Positions 25,140 through 33,901 of a stretch of DNA of 64,000 bases are shown here, piece after piece. The translations under genes were made by a program, and so were the position numbers. A model generated the notes under the pieces. That model was not told where the DNA came from. It was given only the letters and a program-made list of their open reading frames with translations, and did no database searches. How positions within the stretch are numbered: the first letter of the stretch is position 1; each line of letters begins with the position of its first letter. The stretch is from Methylorubrum rhodesianum. GTDB lineage: Bacteria; Pseudomonadota; Alphaproteobacteria; Rhizobiales; Beijerinckiaceae. The stretch lies in contig NZ_JACHOS010000015.1 in NCBI RefSeq assembly GCF_014199985.1, positions 62,001 through 126,000 of the forward strand, written 5' to 3'.

Positions 25140-28100
25140 ATGGCCACCGAGAAGAAGCTGAAGGATCCGGCGGAGGCGGCACTCTCCGCGATCGAGCAGG
25201 CTTTGAATCTGGACATTCCGGCGCCGGGCGAGGCCGCCCGCGTCGAGCCCCGCCTGCCCGATGTCGGCGACGGCGATCCGCTCGCCGATCCCTTCTCCGA
25301 GGCCGGGGGACGCCGCACCCCGAACCTCGACATCGACCCCGCCGCCTCGGAGATTCCCCTGCCGGAGCGCGGCCGCTCGCGCCGCGAGGGCGGCCTGCTT
25401 CCGCCCGACCGCTCGCTGGTTGCCAACGACGACCGCCAGAACATCGGCATCCTGCAGCAGACGCTGCGGGTGCGGCCCTTGCGCAGGCCGTACCTCGTCG
25501 CGGCAATTGCCTCCTTCCTCTGGCTCAACGGCCTCGTGGCGCTCGCCTGGAACCAGTCCGGCGGCGACCTGAAGGCGTTCGTCACCGGGCTGACCGCGCT
25601 CCAGGCGGCCGTGGTGGCCACCGCCATCGCCGGGCCGATCGTGCTGTTCCTCATCACGGCGATGCTGGCGGTGCGCGCCCACGAGATGCGCCTCGTCGCC
25701 CGCGCCGTCGGCGAGGTGGCGATCCGGCTGGCCGAGCCCGAGAGCTTCTCGACGGACGCGGTGCTCACGATGTCGCAGACCGTGCGCCGCGAGGTCGCCG
25801 CCGTCGGTGACGGCGTGGAGCGGGCGCTCGCCCGGGCGGGCGAGCTCGAAACCCTGGTGCGCGGCGAGATCTCGACCCTGGAGCGGGCCTATTCCGACAA
25901 CGAGATCCGCATCCGCAGCCTCGTCGATGAACTGATCGCCCAGCGCGAATCCATCGTCGGCAGCGCCGACCGGGTGCGCGGCGCGATCACCGGCTCACAC
26001 GAGAACCTGTCGAGCGAACTCGAGGGCGCGGCCGAGCGCATCGTCGCGGCGATCAACGGCGCGGGCGAGCGCGTGACCGGGGCGCTCGACGCCCGCGGCG
26101 AGGCGATCACCACGGCGCTCGGCGAGGTCGGCGAGCGGGTCGTCGGTAATGTCTCGACCCGCGGCGACGACCTGATCCGCCAGCTCACCGCCACGAGCGA
26201 GGACGTGCGCGGCGGCCTCGAGGAGATCGGCACGAACCTGACCAGCGCGCTGCAGCAGCGCGCCGACGAGGTGACCCAGGCTTTCGAGCGCACCGGCGGG
26301 GCGCTGACCCGCACGCTCGCCGACAATGCCGGCGCCGTCGCCCAATCCCTGTCCGAGACCGGCACCGGCCTGATCGAGGCCCTCGACCGCCAGGGCGGCG
26401 CCGTGCGCGAGACCTTCGAGCGCTCGACCCGGGGTCTTGAAGAAGCGTTCCTGTCGCGCGGCACCGAGCTGACCGAGCGTTTCGCCCAAACGGGCGGCGC
26501 GATCACCGCCCGCTTCGTCGAGACCGGCGAGGGGCTGAGCCGGCACTTCGCCGCCACCGGCGCGGCGATCTCCGAGGACATCGCCGCCCGCGGCGCCTCG
26601 CTGCGCACCGAGATCGAGGCTGCCGGAACCGGCGTTTCCGAACTGATCGAGGGCCGCGGCCGCGACGCGCAGGCCGCGCTCGCGCTTGCCGCCGGCAGCG
26701 TCGCCGACGACTTCACCGCTCGCATCGACGGCGTGCGCGAGACGTTCCTCGCCTCTGCTGCCCGTGCCGCCGACACCATGGACGGCCGCGGCCGCGACCT
26801 CGCCGACCGCATCGAGGCGGCGACGACCCGCGTCGACGACGTCATCGCCGTCCAGGGCGGGGCGCTCGCCTCGAACCTCGATGCGGCGGGTGAGCGCATC
26901 GTCGGCCTGATGACCGATCGCGCGGCCCAGGCCGCCGCCACCGTCGAGCAGGCGCTCGCCGAACTCGGTTCCGCCTTCGCCGCGAACGCGTCCGGCACCG
27001 CCGAGAGCCTGCGCGAGACCGTCGCGCGGCTGGGCGAGGATCTCGATGCCCGCGCTGGCGCCGCCCATGACGGCATCCGCCGCAACACGGAGGCCGCGAC
27101 CGCCTCCGTCGGCGCCAGCGTCGAGGGGCTGGAGCGCCGTCTGCGCGAGGCCGCCGAGACCGTGAGCGGCCTGCTGGCCGAACGCACCGCCGAGTCCACC
27201 GCACGGATGCTGCACACCGCCGAGGAAACCTCGGGCGCCGCGCAGGCGCAGTCCGCCGCCGTGGCCGCACGCTTCACCGAGGCTGCCGAGACCCTGCGCC
27301 GGGCCGCCGAAGAGGCTGCCGCCGCCGTCGAAGCCCGCTCGCACGACGTGGTCGGCCGGTTCCAGGCCGCCGCCGAGCGTGTCGGGGACGAATTGGGCAA
27401 CCGCAGCGAGAGCGCCTCCCGCACGCTTCACGCGGCGATCCAGCGGATGGCCGACGAGCTCACCGCCCGCAGTGCCGAGGCGACCGGCGCGCTGGCGCTC
27501 GCCGCGGCCCATGCCGGCGGCGAGATCGGCAGCCGCACCGATCAGTCGATGCACGCGCTCCAGGATCTCCTGCGGCAGGTCGCCGACGAGATCGCCGTTC
27601 GCGGTTCCGAGGCGAGCGTGGCCCTGTCCCTGGCCGCGGCCCAGGCCGGCGGCGAGATCGGCAGCCGTGCCGACCAGTCGGCGCAGGGGCTGCGCGACCT
27701 CCTGACCCGTGTCCGCGAGGAGATCGACGGCCGCAGCGCCGAGGTCACGGACGCCCTGGCGCGGACCGCCGAGCGCGTCGGCGGCGAGGTCGGCACCCGC
27801 ACCGAGGCGTCGCTGCGGAGCCTGCGCGATGCCCTCGACCGGATCGGCGAGGAGCTGTCCGCCCGCGGCGAGGCCGCCGTCCAGGCGCTGTCGCGCAGCG
27901 CGGAAGGGGTCGGCTCCGAGCTCGATGCCCGTCTGGGCGCCCTGGAGGAGGGCTTCGGCCGCCACGGCCGCGGCGCCGCCGCGCTCATCGCCAGCCAGTC
28001 CGACGAGGCCCAGGCCCGCCTCGAAGGCGCCGGACGCGAGGTGGCCCTCGCCATCGCCGGCCACGTGTCGCAGGTCGACGACGCGCTCCATCGGAGCCAC

Positions 28101-31100
28101 GCCGCTTTCGTCGAGACCGCCGACAGCCGCGCCCGCGCGGTGGAGGAGGCACTGGGCAGCCGGCTCGCCGCCCTGCAGGAAACCATCGCCCGCGGCGACA
28201 TCCTCGCCGATCGGATCGCCGGCAACGCCCGCGCGCTCGGCGACACGTTGGATTCGCGCCTCGCGGAGATCGACCGGATCATCGCCGTGCAGGGCAATGC
28301 GCTCGCCGATTCCCTGGCCGAGCGGGCCCGCCTCGCCAGCGAGACCGTCGAGTCGCGCATCGGTGAGATGGAATCCCTCTCGGCCCGGCGCGCCGCCGAG
28401 ATCGGCGAGAGCTTCGCGGCCCTCGTCGGCGATGTCGACACGCGGCTGGGCGCCCGCGCCAACAGCCTCAACGAAACCCTCGTGCTGCGCACCTCCGAGA
28501 TCGCCCACACCCTGGACGAGGCCAACCGCACCCTCATCGAGGCCCTCGACCGGCGTGCCGAAGGCACCGCGCAGGACATCGCCGAACGCGGCCGGTCCGT
28601 GGGCGACGTTCTCGCGGCCCGCGCCGCCGAGATCGCCGAGCGCCTCGAGGCGACGACGCAGGATCTGGCCCGTCGTCTCGACGAGGGCGCCGAGCGTCTC
28701 GATACCGGTGTGGTCGCGCGGCTCGACGCCCTGAACGGCACGCTCGATGAGCGCGCGCGCCATCTCGACGAGTCCTTCGGAATCCAGGCGCTCGAAGCGG
28801 TGCGCCTGATCGAGAGCCGCACCCGCACCATCGACGGCGAGTTGACCAACCGCATCCGCGACCTCGTCGCCCTGCTGGAGCGCCGCAGCGGCCTCGCGGT
28901 CGAAGCGGTCGGGGGCCATGTCGAGGCGATCGCTCGCCTGTTCGACGAGCGCGTCGAGAGCCTCAACCACCTGTTCGACGAGCGCGGCGGCGCGCTCGCC
29001 GCCGACCTCGACCAGCGCGGCCGCGCCACGGTCGAGGGGCTGGAGGGACGCCTCTCCGAGATCACCCAGGCCCTGGAACAGGGCGGCACGTCGCTCGGCG
29101 CCCTGCTCGACCGCCGCGGTACCGCCCTGCTCACCGCCCTGCGCGACCTCGTGGGGCAGGTCGATGGCGTTCTCGGCGAGGGCGCGGGCCGGGTCGGCCA
29201 CGCTCTCGAGGCGCGGGCCGACGAGATCCGCACCCTGCTCGACAGCCGCGCGGACGATCTGCGCGGCCTGATGGAAGGCAGTGCGGGCCGGGTGCGCGGC
29301 GAGTTCGAGGCCGGCCTCGGCGCCATCGAGACGGCGCTCGAAGAGCGCCTGCGCACGGTGCGCGACCTGCTCGATGCCCGCAGCCATGAGATCCGCGACG
29401 CCCTCGACCACCGCACCGACGACCTGCGCGGCGTGATGGAGGGGGGCGCCGGGCAGGTGCGCGGCGCGCTCGATGCGAGCCTCGGCACCCTCGAGACCGT
29501 CCTGGAGGAGCGTCTGCGCACGGTGCGCGACCTGCTCGATGCCCGCAGCCACGAGATCCGCGACACCCTCGACAGCCGTACCGGCACCCTGCGCGGCCTC
29601 GTGGACGGCAGTGCCGGCCATGTCCGCGGCGAGTTCGAGGCCGGGCTCGACGCCCTGCGCGCGGCGCTGGAAGAGCCGGCCCGCACGGTGCAGGACCTGC
29701 TCGACAGCCGTGCTGGCGAGATCCGCGCCATGCTCGACGCCCGCAACGACGACCTGCGCACGACCCTGGACGAGCGGGCCCGCACGGTCGAGGAAATCCT
29801 CGACCACCGCACGGGCGAGCTCCGTGGGCTGCTCGACGGCCATGCCGGCCGCCTCGACGAGGGCTTCCAGGGCCGGATCCTGCCGCTCCAGGCGGCGCTG
29901 ACCGAGGGGGCGCGTGCGTTCGTCGAGACGCTGGAGGGCGGCATCGGCCGCGCCGCCGGCGAGGTCGATGCCCGCACGCAGGGCCTCGCCTCCCTGTTCG
30001 ACGAGCGCCTCGGCGTTCTCGGCACCCTTGTGGACGGACGCGGGCGAGAGGTCGCGCAGACCGTCGAGGCACGGACGCAGGAGCTGCGCGGCCTGTTCGA
30101 GGAGATCCACGCCCGCCTCGGCGCCCTCGTGGACGAGCGCTCGACGGCGCTCACCGGGCGCCTCGACAGCCAGACACAGGCGATGGCGGCCCTGTTCGAC
30201 GAACGGATGCGCAGCCTCGACGGACTGGTCGAGAGCCGCGGCGGCGCCTTCGCGCAGGTCGTGGAGACGCAGACCGCTGCCCTGGCGCAGACGGTCGACA
30301 GCCGCAGCGAGGACTTCACCGCCCGCATCGACGCCCGCCTGCGCGCCTTCGCGACCGTCGTGGCGAGCCGCGCCAATGCGCTGGCCGACGCCTTCGACGA
30401 GCGCCAGGACGCCTACGCGGCCCTGATCGACGAGGGTCTGGCCCGGATGGTCGCGGCGCTCGACGAGCGGGCCCGCCAGCATGTGGCCCAGTTCGAGACC
30501 GTGGAGGAGCGCCAGAAGTCCGTCGCGGCCCTGGTCGAGGCCGGGACCGCTCGGATCGCGGCGGCCTTGGACGAGCGCGCCCGCCAGCAGGTGGCCCTCG
30601 CCGAGGCCTTCGACGGACAGCAGGGATCGTATGCGAACCTGATCGAGCAGGGCACGGCCCGCCTCGTCGCGGCCCTGGACGAGCGCACCCAGCGGCAGGC
30701 GGCCCTCACCGAGGCCTTCGAGGGGCAGCGGGACGCCTACGCCACCCTGATCGAGCAGGGCACCGCCCGGATGGTCTCCGCCCTCGAGGAGCGGGCGCGC
30801 CGCCACGCGGTGCTGGCCGAGGCGTTCGATCGTCAGAAGGAGGCCTACGCGGCCCTCATCGACGGCGGCACCGCCCGGATGGTCGCCGCGCTCGACGAGC
30901 GGGCCGAGCGGCAGGTGGCGCTGGCCGAGAGCTTCGACGAGCGCCGGACCGCCTACGCGGCGCTGGTCGAGGACGGCATCGCCCGGATGGGCCGGATGCT
31001 GGAGGAGCGCGCCCAGCGTCACGCCGCCGAGGTCCAGGCCCGCGCCACCGCGCTGGCCGAGACCATGGACGAGCGCAACGCGGCCCTGGCGCGGCTGATC

Positions 31101-32945
31101 GACGGACCGGCGGCGGCCCTGGCCGATGCCCTGGCCGAGCGCGAGCAGGCCCTCGATCGGCTCATCGACGACAAGGGGGCGCCGCTGGTGGAGGCTTTGC
31201 GCGAGCGCACCGACGCCATCGTCGTCCGCACCGTCGAGTCGGCCAAGGCTCTGCGCGCGGCCCTCGACGAGGGCGCGGCGGCCTCCGCCGAGACGGTGGG
31301 CGAGGCCCATGAGCGGGTCCGCCGCGACGTCGCCGGCTTCCTCACCCGGATCGAGAGCGCCAACGGCGCGCTGAAGGACCTCGTCGGCGGTGCCTCCCAG
31401 AACCTCGCGGCCGTGGAGCAGGGGCTCGCGGCCCGCGTCGAGCAGATCCAGTCGGCCCTCGACCGGGTCGCCGCCGACACGGCGCAGGCCTCCGACCGGG
31501 TCTCGACCCAGGTCGTGGCCCTGCGTGATGCCTCGCAGGGGGCCCTCGCTCAGGCCTCCGAGCTCGCCGAGACCCTGGATGCCCGCGGCCGAACCCTGGT
31601 CGAGCGCACCGGGACCCATGTCGGCGCACTCTCCGAGGCCGCCGGCACCCTGGAGGCGGTGGAGAGCCGTCTGGCCGAGAGCCTGTCGAGCCGGCAGGCG
31701 GTGATCGAGGCGGTGCTGTCCCGCCTGGAGGAGCGCAGCCAGGCCATCGAGGCCCAGACCGGCCGCTTCGGGAGCGTGATCGAGGAGACGCTGCGCGCGG
31801 CCGAGGCCCGTGCCCGCGAACTCAGCGAGAGCGTTGCCCGCGCGGCCCGCGAGGCGGGGACCGCCGTGGCGGGCGACTTCGCGCGTCTGCGCAGCGGTGC
31901 CGACGAGGAGAGCGCCCGCACCGCGACCGCTGTGAGCAGTGCCATCGAAGCGGCCTCGGCCAAGATGATGGAGAGCTTTGCCGCCGCCTCCGGTCAGTTC
32001 GGCGACTCCGTCGCGCGGATGAACGCCATGGCCGCGGAAATCCGCCGCGAACTCGATGCGACCCGCAACGACCTGCAACGCGGCGTCCTCGACCTGCCGC
32101 GCGAGACGCAGGACGCCACGAGCGAGATGCGTCGCGTGGTGGCCGAGCAGATCGACGCGCTGAACGAACTGGCTGCCCTCGTGGCCCGCTCGAATCGATC
32201 GGTCGACGTTGCCCAGCCGGCGGCGCAGGCCCGCGCCGCCGATCAGCGCCGCACGGCCGAGGCCGGCCGCGGCGCCTCCGCTCCCGTCGCCGCGCCGCAG
32301 CCGGCGCCGGCCCGCAACGCGGCGCCGACGGCGGCCCGGCCCCAGCCGCCGGCTTCCCCTGCCGCGCGTCCGGCGAACCCGACCGCCGCCCAGGGCGGGG
32401 GGCAGGGTGCGGTCCAAGGTTCGGTCCAAGGGTCGGCTCAAGGAGCGAGCCAAGGCGCGGTCCAGGGGCGGCCCGGCACCCGCGACAACCGCGGCTGGCT
32501 GTCCGATCTCCTGACCCGTGCCTCGATCGACGATGACGGCGCCGACGCGATCCCCGCCCCGGCCTCCGCACCGACGCCGGAAGCGAAGGGTCCGGTGGAG
32601 CGGATCTCGCTCGATGCGATCTCGACCGACATCGCCCGGATGGTGGACCATCGGGCGTCCGTCGAGTTCTGGCAGCGCTACCGCCGGGGCGATACCAACC
32701 TGTTCGACGGCCGTCTCTACACGGCGCAGGGACGCCAGACGTTCGAGCAGATCCAGCGCCGCTACCGGGCGGATGCGGAGTTCCGGCGCACGGTCGATCG
32801 CTACGTCGGCGAGTTCGAGCGTCTGCTCGGCGAGGTGACGAAGAACGACCGCGACACCAAGCGTGCGGACGCCTACCTCACCTCGGAAACGGGCAAGGTC
32901 TACACCATGCTCGCCCATGCCAGCGGCCGGTTCGACGAGGCGTGA
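25140..32945 (+). CDS. giant membrane-anchored coiled-coil/apolipoprotein-like protein, GPR (growth pole ring)/RgsE-like
   Basis: 2,601 residues. Residues 1-115 are a polar N-terminus; two membrane helices follow (about 118-137 and 154-177). Residues about 200-2,370 are nearly continuous amphipathic helix: 21 uninterrupted 11-residue repeats at 280-510, 55-residue repeats (5 x 11) around 1,345-1,560, and five 36-residue repeats at 1,767-1,946. A Pro/Ala and Gln/Gly linker precedes a compact C-terminal domain (from DIARMVDHRASVEFWQRY). This architecture matches GPR of Agrobacterium and RgsE of Sinorhizobium, very large apolipoprotein-like proteins that form a ring at the growing pole in Hyphomicrobiales. 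Orthology is inferred from architecture, not alignment. The ATG at 25140 starts MATEKKLKD; the frame continues upstream to 24879 without support. A strong terminator follows. Confidence 0.8.
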   Translation: MATEKKLKDPAEAALSAIEQALNLDIPAPGEAARVEPRLPDVGDGDPLADPFSEAGGRRTPNLDIDPAASEIPLPERGRSRREGGLLPPDRSLVANDDRQNIGILQQTLRVRPLRRPYLVAAIASFLWLNGLVALAWNQSGGDLKAFVTGLTALQAAVVATAIAGPIVLFLITAMLAVRAHEMRLVARAVGEVAIRLAEPESFSTDAVLTMSQTVRREVAAVGDGVERALARAGELETLVRGEISTLERAYSDNEIRIRSLVDELIAQRESIVGSADRVRGAITGSHENLSSELEGAAERIVAAINGAGERVTGALDARGEAITTALGEVGERVVGNVSTRGDDLIRQLTATSEDVRGGLEEIGTNLTSALQQRADEVTQAFERTGGALTRTLADNAGAVAQSLSETGTGLIEALDRQGGAVRETFERSTRGLEEAFLSRGTELTERFAQTGGAITARFVETGEGLSRHFAATGAAISEDIAARGASLRTEIEAAGTGVSELIEGRGRDAQAALALAAGSVADDFTARIDGVRETFLASAARAADTMDGRGRDLADRIEAATTRVDDVIAVQGGALASNLDAAGERIVGLMTDRAAQAAATVEQALAELGSAFAANASGTAESLRETVARLGEDLDARAGAAHDGIRRNTEAATASVGASVEGLERRLREAAETVSGLLAERTAESTARMLHTAEETSGAAQAQSAAVAARFTEAAETLRRAAEEAAAAVEARSHDVVGRFQAAAERVGDELGNRSESASRTLHAAIQRMADELTARSAEATGALALAAAHAGGEIGSRTDQSMHALQDLLRQVADEIAVRGSEASVALSLAAAQAGGEIGSRADQSAQGLRDLLTRVREEIDGRSAEVTDALARTAERVGGEVGTRTEASLRSLRDALDRIGEELSARGEAAVQALSRSAEGVGSELDARLGALEEGFGRHGRGAAALIASQSDEAQARLEGAGREVALAIAGHVSQVDDALHRSHAAFVETADSRARAVEEALGSRLAALQETIARGDILADRIAGNARALGDTLDSRLAEIDRIIAVQGNALADSLAERARLASETVESRIGEMESLSARRAAEIGESFAALVGDVDTRLGARANSLNETLVLRTSEIAHTLDEANRTLIEALDRRAEGTAQDIAERGRSVGDVLAARAAEIAERLEATTQDLARRLDEGAERLDTGVVARLDALNGTLDERARHLDESFGIQALEAVRLIESRTRTIDGELTNRIRDLVALLERRSGLAVEAVGGHVEAIARLFDERVESLNHLFDERGGALAADLDQRGRATVEGLEGRLSEITQALEQGGTSLGALLDRRGTALLTALRDLVGQVDGVLGEGAGRVGHALEARADEIRTLLDSRADDLRGLMEGSAGRVRGEFEAGLGAIETALEERLRTVRDLLDARSHEIRDALDHRTDDLRGVMEGGAGQVRGALDASLGTLETVLEERLRTVRDLLDARSHEIRDTLDSRTGTLRGLVDGSAGHVRGEFEAGLDALRAALEEPARTVQDLLDSRAGEIRAMLDARNDDLRTTLDERARTVEEILDHRTGELRGLLDGHAGRLDEGFQGRILPLQAALTEGARAFVETLEGGIGRAAGEVDARTQGLASLFDERLGVLGTLVDGRGREVAQTVEARTQELRGLFEEIHARLGALVDERSTALTGRLDSQTQAMAALFDERMRSLDGLVESRGGAFAQVVETQTAALAQTVDSRSEDFTARIDARLRAFATVVASRANALADAFDERQDAYAALIDEGLARMVAALDERARQHVAQFETVEERQKSVAALVEAGTARIAAALDERARQQVALAEAFDGQQGSYANLIEQGTARLVAALDERTQRQAALTEAFEGQRDAYATLIEQGTARMVSALEERARRHAVLAEAFDRQKEAYAALIDGGTARMVAALDERAERQVALAESFDERRTAYAALVEDGIARMGRMLEERAQRHAAEVQARATALAETMDERNAALARLIDGPAAALADALAEREQALDRLIDDKGAPLVEALRERTDAIVVRTVESAKALRAALDEGAAASAETVGEAHERVRRDVAGFLTRIESANGALKDLVGGASQNLAAVEQGLAARVEQIQSALDRVAADTAQASDRVSTQVVALRDASQGALAQASELAETLDARGRTLVERTGTHVGALSEAAGTLEAVESRLAESLSSRQAVIEAVLSRLEERSQAIEAQTGRFGSVIEETLRAAEARARELSESVARAAREAGTAVAGDFARLRSGADEESARTATAVSSAIEAASAKMMESFAAASGQFGDSVARMNAMAAEIRRELDATRNDLQRGVLDLPRETQDATSEMRRVVAEQIDALNELAALVARSNRSVDVAQPAAQARAADQRRTAEAGRGASAPVAAPQPAPARNAAPTAARPQPPASPAARPANPTAAQGGGQGAVQGSVQGSAQGASQGAVQGRPGTRDNRGWLSDLLTRASIDDDGADAIPAPASAPTPEAKGPVERISLDAISTDIARMVDHRASVEFWQRYRRGDTNLFDGRLYTAQGRQTFEQIQRRYRADAEFRRTVDRYVGEFERLLGEVTKNDRDTKRADAYLTSETGKVYTMLAHASGRFDEA
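25977..26669 (+). repeat. 21 in-frame 33-bp (11-residue) repeats
   Basis: Twenty-one consecutive hendecads without insertion, for example TQAFERTGGAL, AQSLSETGTGL and SRHFAATGAAI. Pattern: small or polar residue at 1, hydrophobic at 4, Gly-rich at 8-9, hydrophobic at 11. They code for residues 280-510 of the giant protein. DNA identity between units is moderate, so they are old repeats. Confidence 0.85.
29172..29831 (+). repeat. four 165-bp (55-residue) repeats
   Basis: Units begin at 29172, 29337, 29502 and 29667. Units 2 and 3 share a nearly identical stretch of about 45 bp coding for TVRDLLDARSHEIRD (single difference, gccaT/Cgag), indicating recent duplication. Each unit equals five hendecads. 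Confidence 0.8.
30438..30977 (+). repeat. five 108-bp (36-residue) repeats
   Basis: Units begin at 30438, 30546, 30654, 30762 and 30870, with a partial sixth from 30978. Consensus is roughly TARMVAALDERARRQ, then ALAEAFD, then AYAALIEQG. They encode residues 1,767-1,946 of the giant protein and break the 11-residue rhythm used elsewhere. Confidence 0.85.
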
Positions 32946-33016
32946 GTCGCTGCTGCGGGGGCGGGTTCGGTGACGCCGAACCTGCCTCGTGATGCCATCG
33001 AACAGGCCGTTCGATG

Positions 33017-33056
33017 AAAAAGGCCCCCGTCGCACGCGAGCGACGGGGGCCTTTTT
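33017..33056. terminator. strong bidirectional rho-independent terminator
   Basis: AAAAAGGCCCCCGTCG (33017-33032), 8-nt loop, CGACGGGGGCCTTTTT (33041-33056): a perfect 16-bp stem with A- and T-tracts at the two ends. It ends the giant gene (plus) and the XRE-cupin gene (minus), whose stop is at 33098. Confidence 0.95.
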
Positions 33057-33097
33057 CGATGCGGTAAGGCCGTTTCAGGCGGGTGGCCCGTGCCGGA

Positions 33098-33727
33098 TCA
33101 CTCCATCACGGCGGCCTTCATGATGACCACCATCGTCGCCCGGCCCGGCCCGTCGCCGAGACAGCGGATGCTGTGGGGACGATCGCAACGGTAGCGCAGG
33201 GTCTCGCCGGCATTGGCCCGCTGCACCTCGCCGCCGACCTCGACCTCGAAGCTGCCCTCCAGCACCGAGAGCGACTCGACCGAGCCGCGCTGGTGCGCGT
33301 CGGATTCGAGCACCCCGCCGGGGTCGGCGCTGACGTCGTACCATTGCAGCCACTCGACGGTCTTGATCCAACCGATGATGGCGAGCCGCACCTTGCCGTC
33401 GTCGGAGACGAGCCGCGGGGTGTCGGCGCGGGAGAAGCGCTCGATGAAGGGCTCCTCGTCGGCGGTGGCCAGCACCCGCTCGATCGAGACGTCGAGCGCC
33501 TGGCTGAGGCGCCAGATCGTGGCGAGCGTCGGGTTGGTCTCGTTGCGCTCGATCTGGCTGATGATCGACTTCGCGACGCCCGACTGCTCGGCGAGTTCCG
33601 AGAGGGAGAGGTTGTAGGCCTTGCGCAGGCGCTGGATCGTCTTACCGAGTTGGCCCGAGAGCACCTGCGCACCGCTGGCGAGATCCTTCGGCCGTCCGCG
33701 CTCGAGGCTTGCCGCTATGTCCTGCAT
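33098..33727 (-). CDS. XRE-family transcriptional regulator with C-terminal cupin domain
   Basis: 209 residues. A Cro/C1-type helix-turn-helix lies at about residues 30-85 (LSLSELAEQSGVAKSIISQI, then ERNETNPTLATIWRLSQAL). The C-terminal cupin_2 domain (about 130-205) contains HQRGSVESLSVLEGSFEV and YRCDRPHSIRCLG, a small-molecule sensor fold. Members control amino-acid, polyamine or stress genes, usually as repressors, including of themselves. The start is ATG 33727 (an ATG at 33730 directly precedes it). Two dyads lie upstream at 33847-33886. The thiD gene upstream is on the same strand, 170 nt away. Confidence 0.88.
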   Translation of the reverse strand: MQDIAASLERGRPKDLASGAQVLSGQLGKTIQRLRKAYNLSLSELAEQSGVAKSIISQIERNETNPTLATIWRLSQALDVSIERVLATADEEPFIERFSRADTPRLVSDDGKVRLAIIGWIKTVEWLQWYDVSADPGGVLESDAHQRGSVESLSVLEGSFEVEVGGEVQRANAGETLRYRCDRPHSIRCLGDGPGRATMVVIMKAAVME

Positions 33728-33846
33728 CACGTCGGTCCGCTGAGAGTGCCCGCCTCAAACATCCGCGCGCCGGCCTCACCCTCGCGGGCGGTCGGTTCAC
33801 GAAGTCGTGGGCGGGTCACCGAAAGGCGTTCCGTTATCCGAACGAG

Positions 33847-33864
33847 CGTTTGATCTGTCAAACG
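33847..33864. promoter_or_regulatory. 18-bp palindrome, candidate operator of XRE-cupin regulator
   Basis: CGTTTGA-tctg-TCAAACG is a perfect dyad about 120 nt upstream of the regulator start. TTTGA/TCAAA dyads are typical targets of XRE-cupin repressors, so autoregulation is plausible. Confidence 0.4.
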
Positions 33865-33865
33865 C

Positions 33866-33886
33866 AAATCGGCAGCTGGCCGATTT
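33866..33886 (-). terminator. hairpin after thiD
   Basis: AAATCGGC-agctg-GCCGATTT begins 15 nt beyond the thiD stop (reading minus) and is followed by a short T-containing stretch. Probably a weak terminator; it could also be a second operator dyad. Confidence 0.4.
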
Positions 33887-33901
33887 CGTGCCGGCGGAGG
33901 G

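Noticed and set aside
29172..30977. CRISPR-like spaced repeats
   Set aside because: The repeats are in-frame 165-bp and 108-bp coding repeats without spacers; they continue the protein's helical pattern.
25995..33035. 2,346-codon open frame on the minus strand opposite the giant gene
   Set aside because: It mirrors the repeat-rich plus gene; in high-GC DNA the complementary frame stays open. The product is His/Asp/Gly/Val-rich with no domain, and the plus frame has membrane helices, repeats and a terminator.
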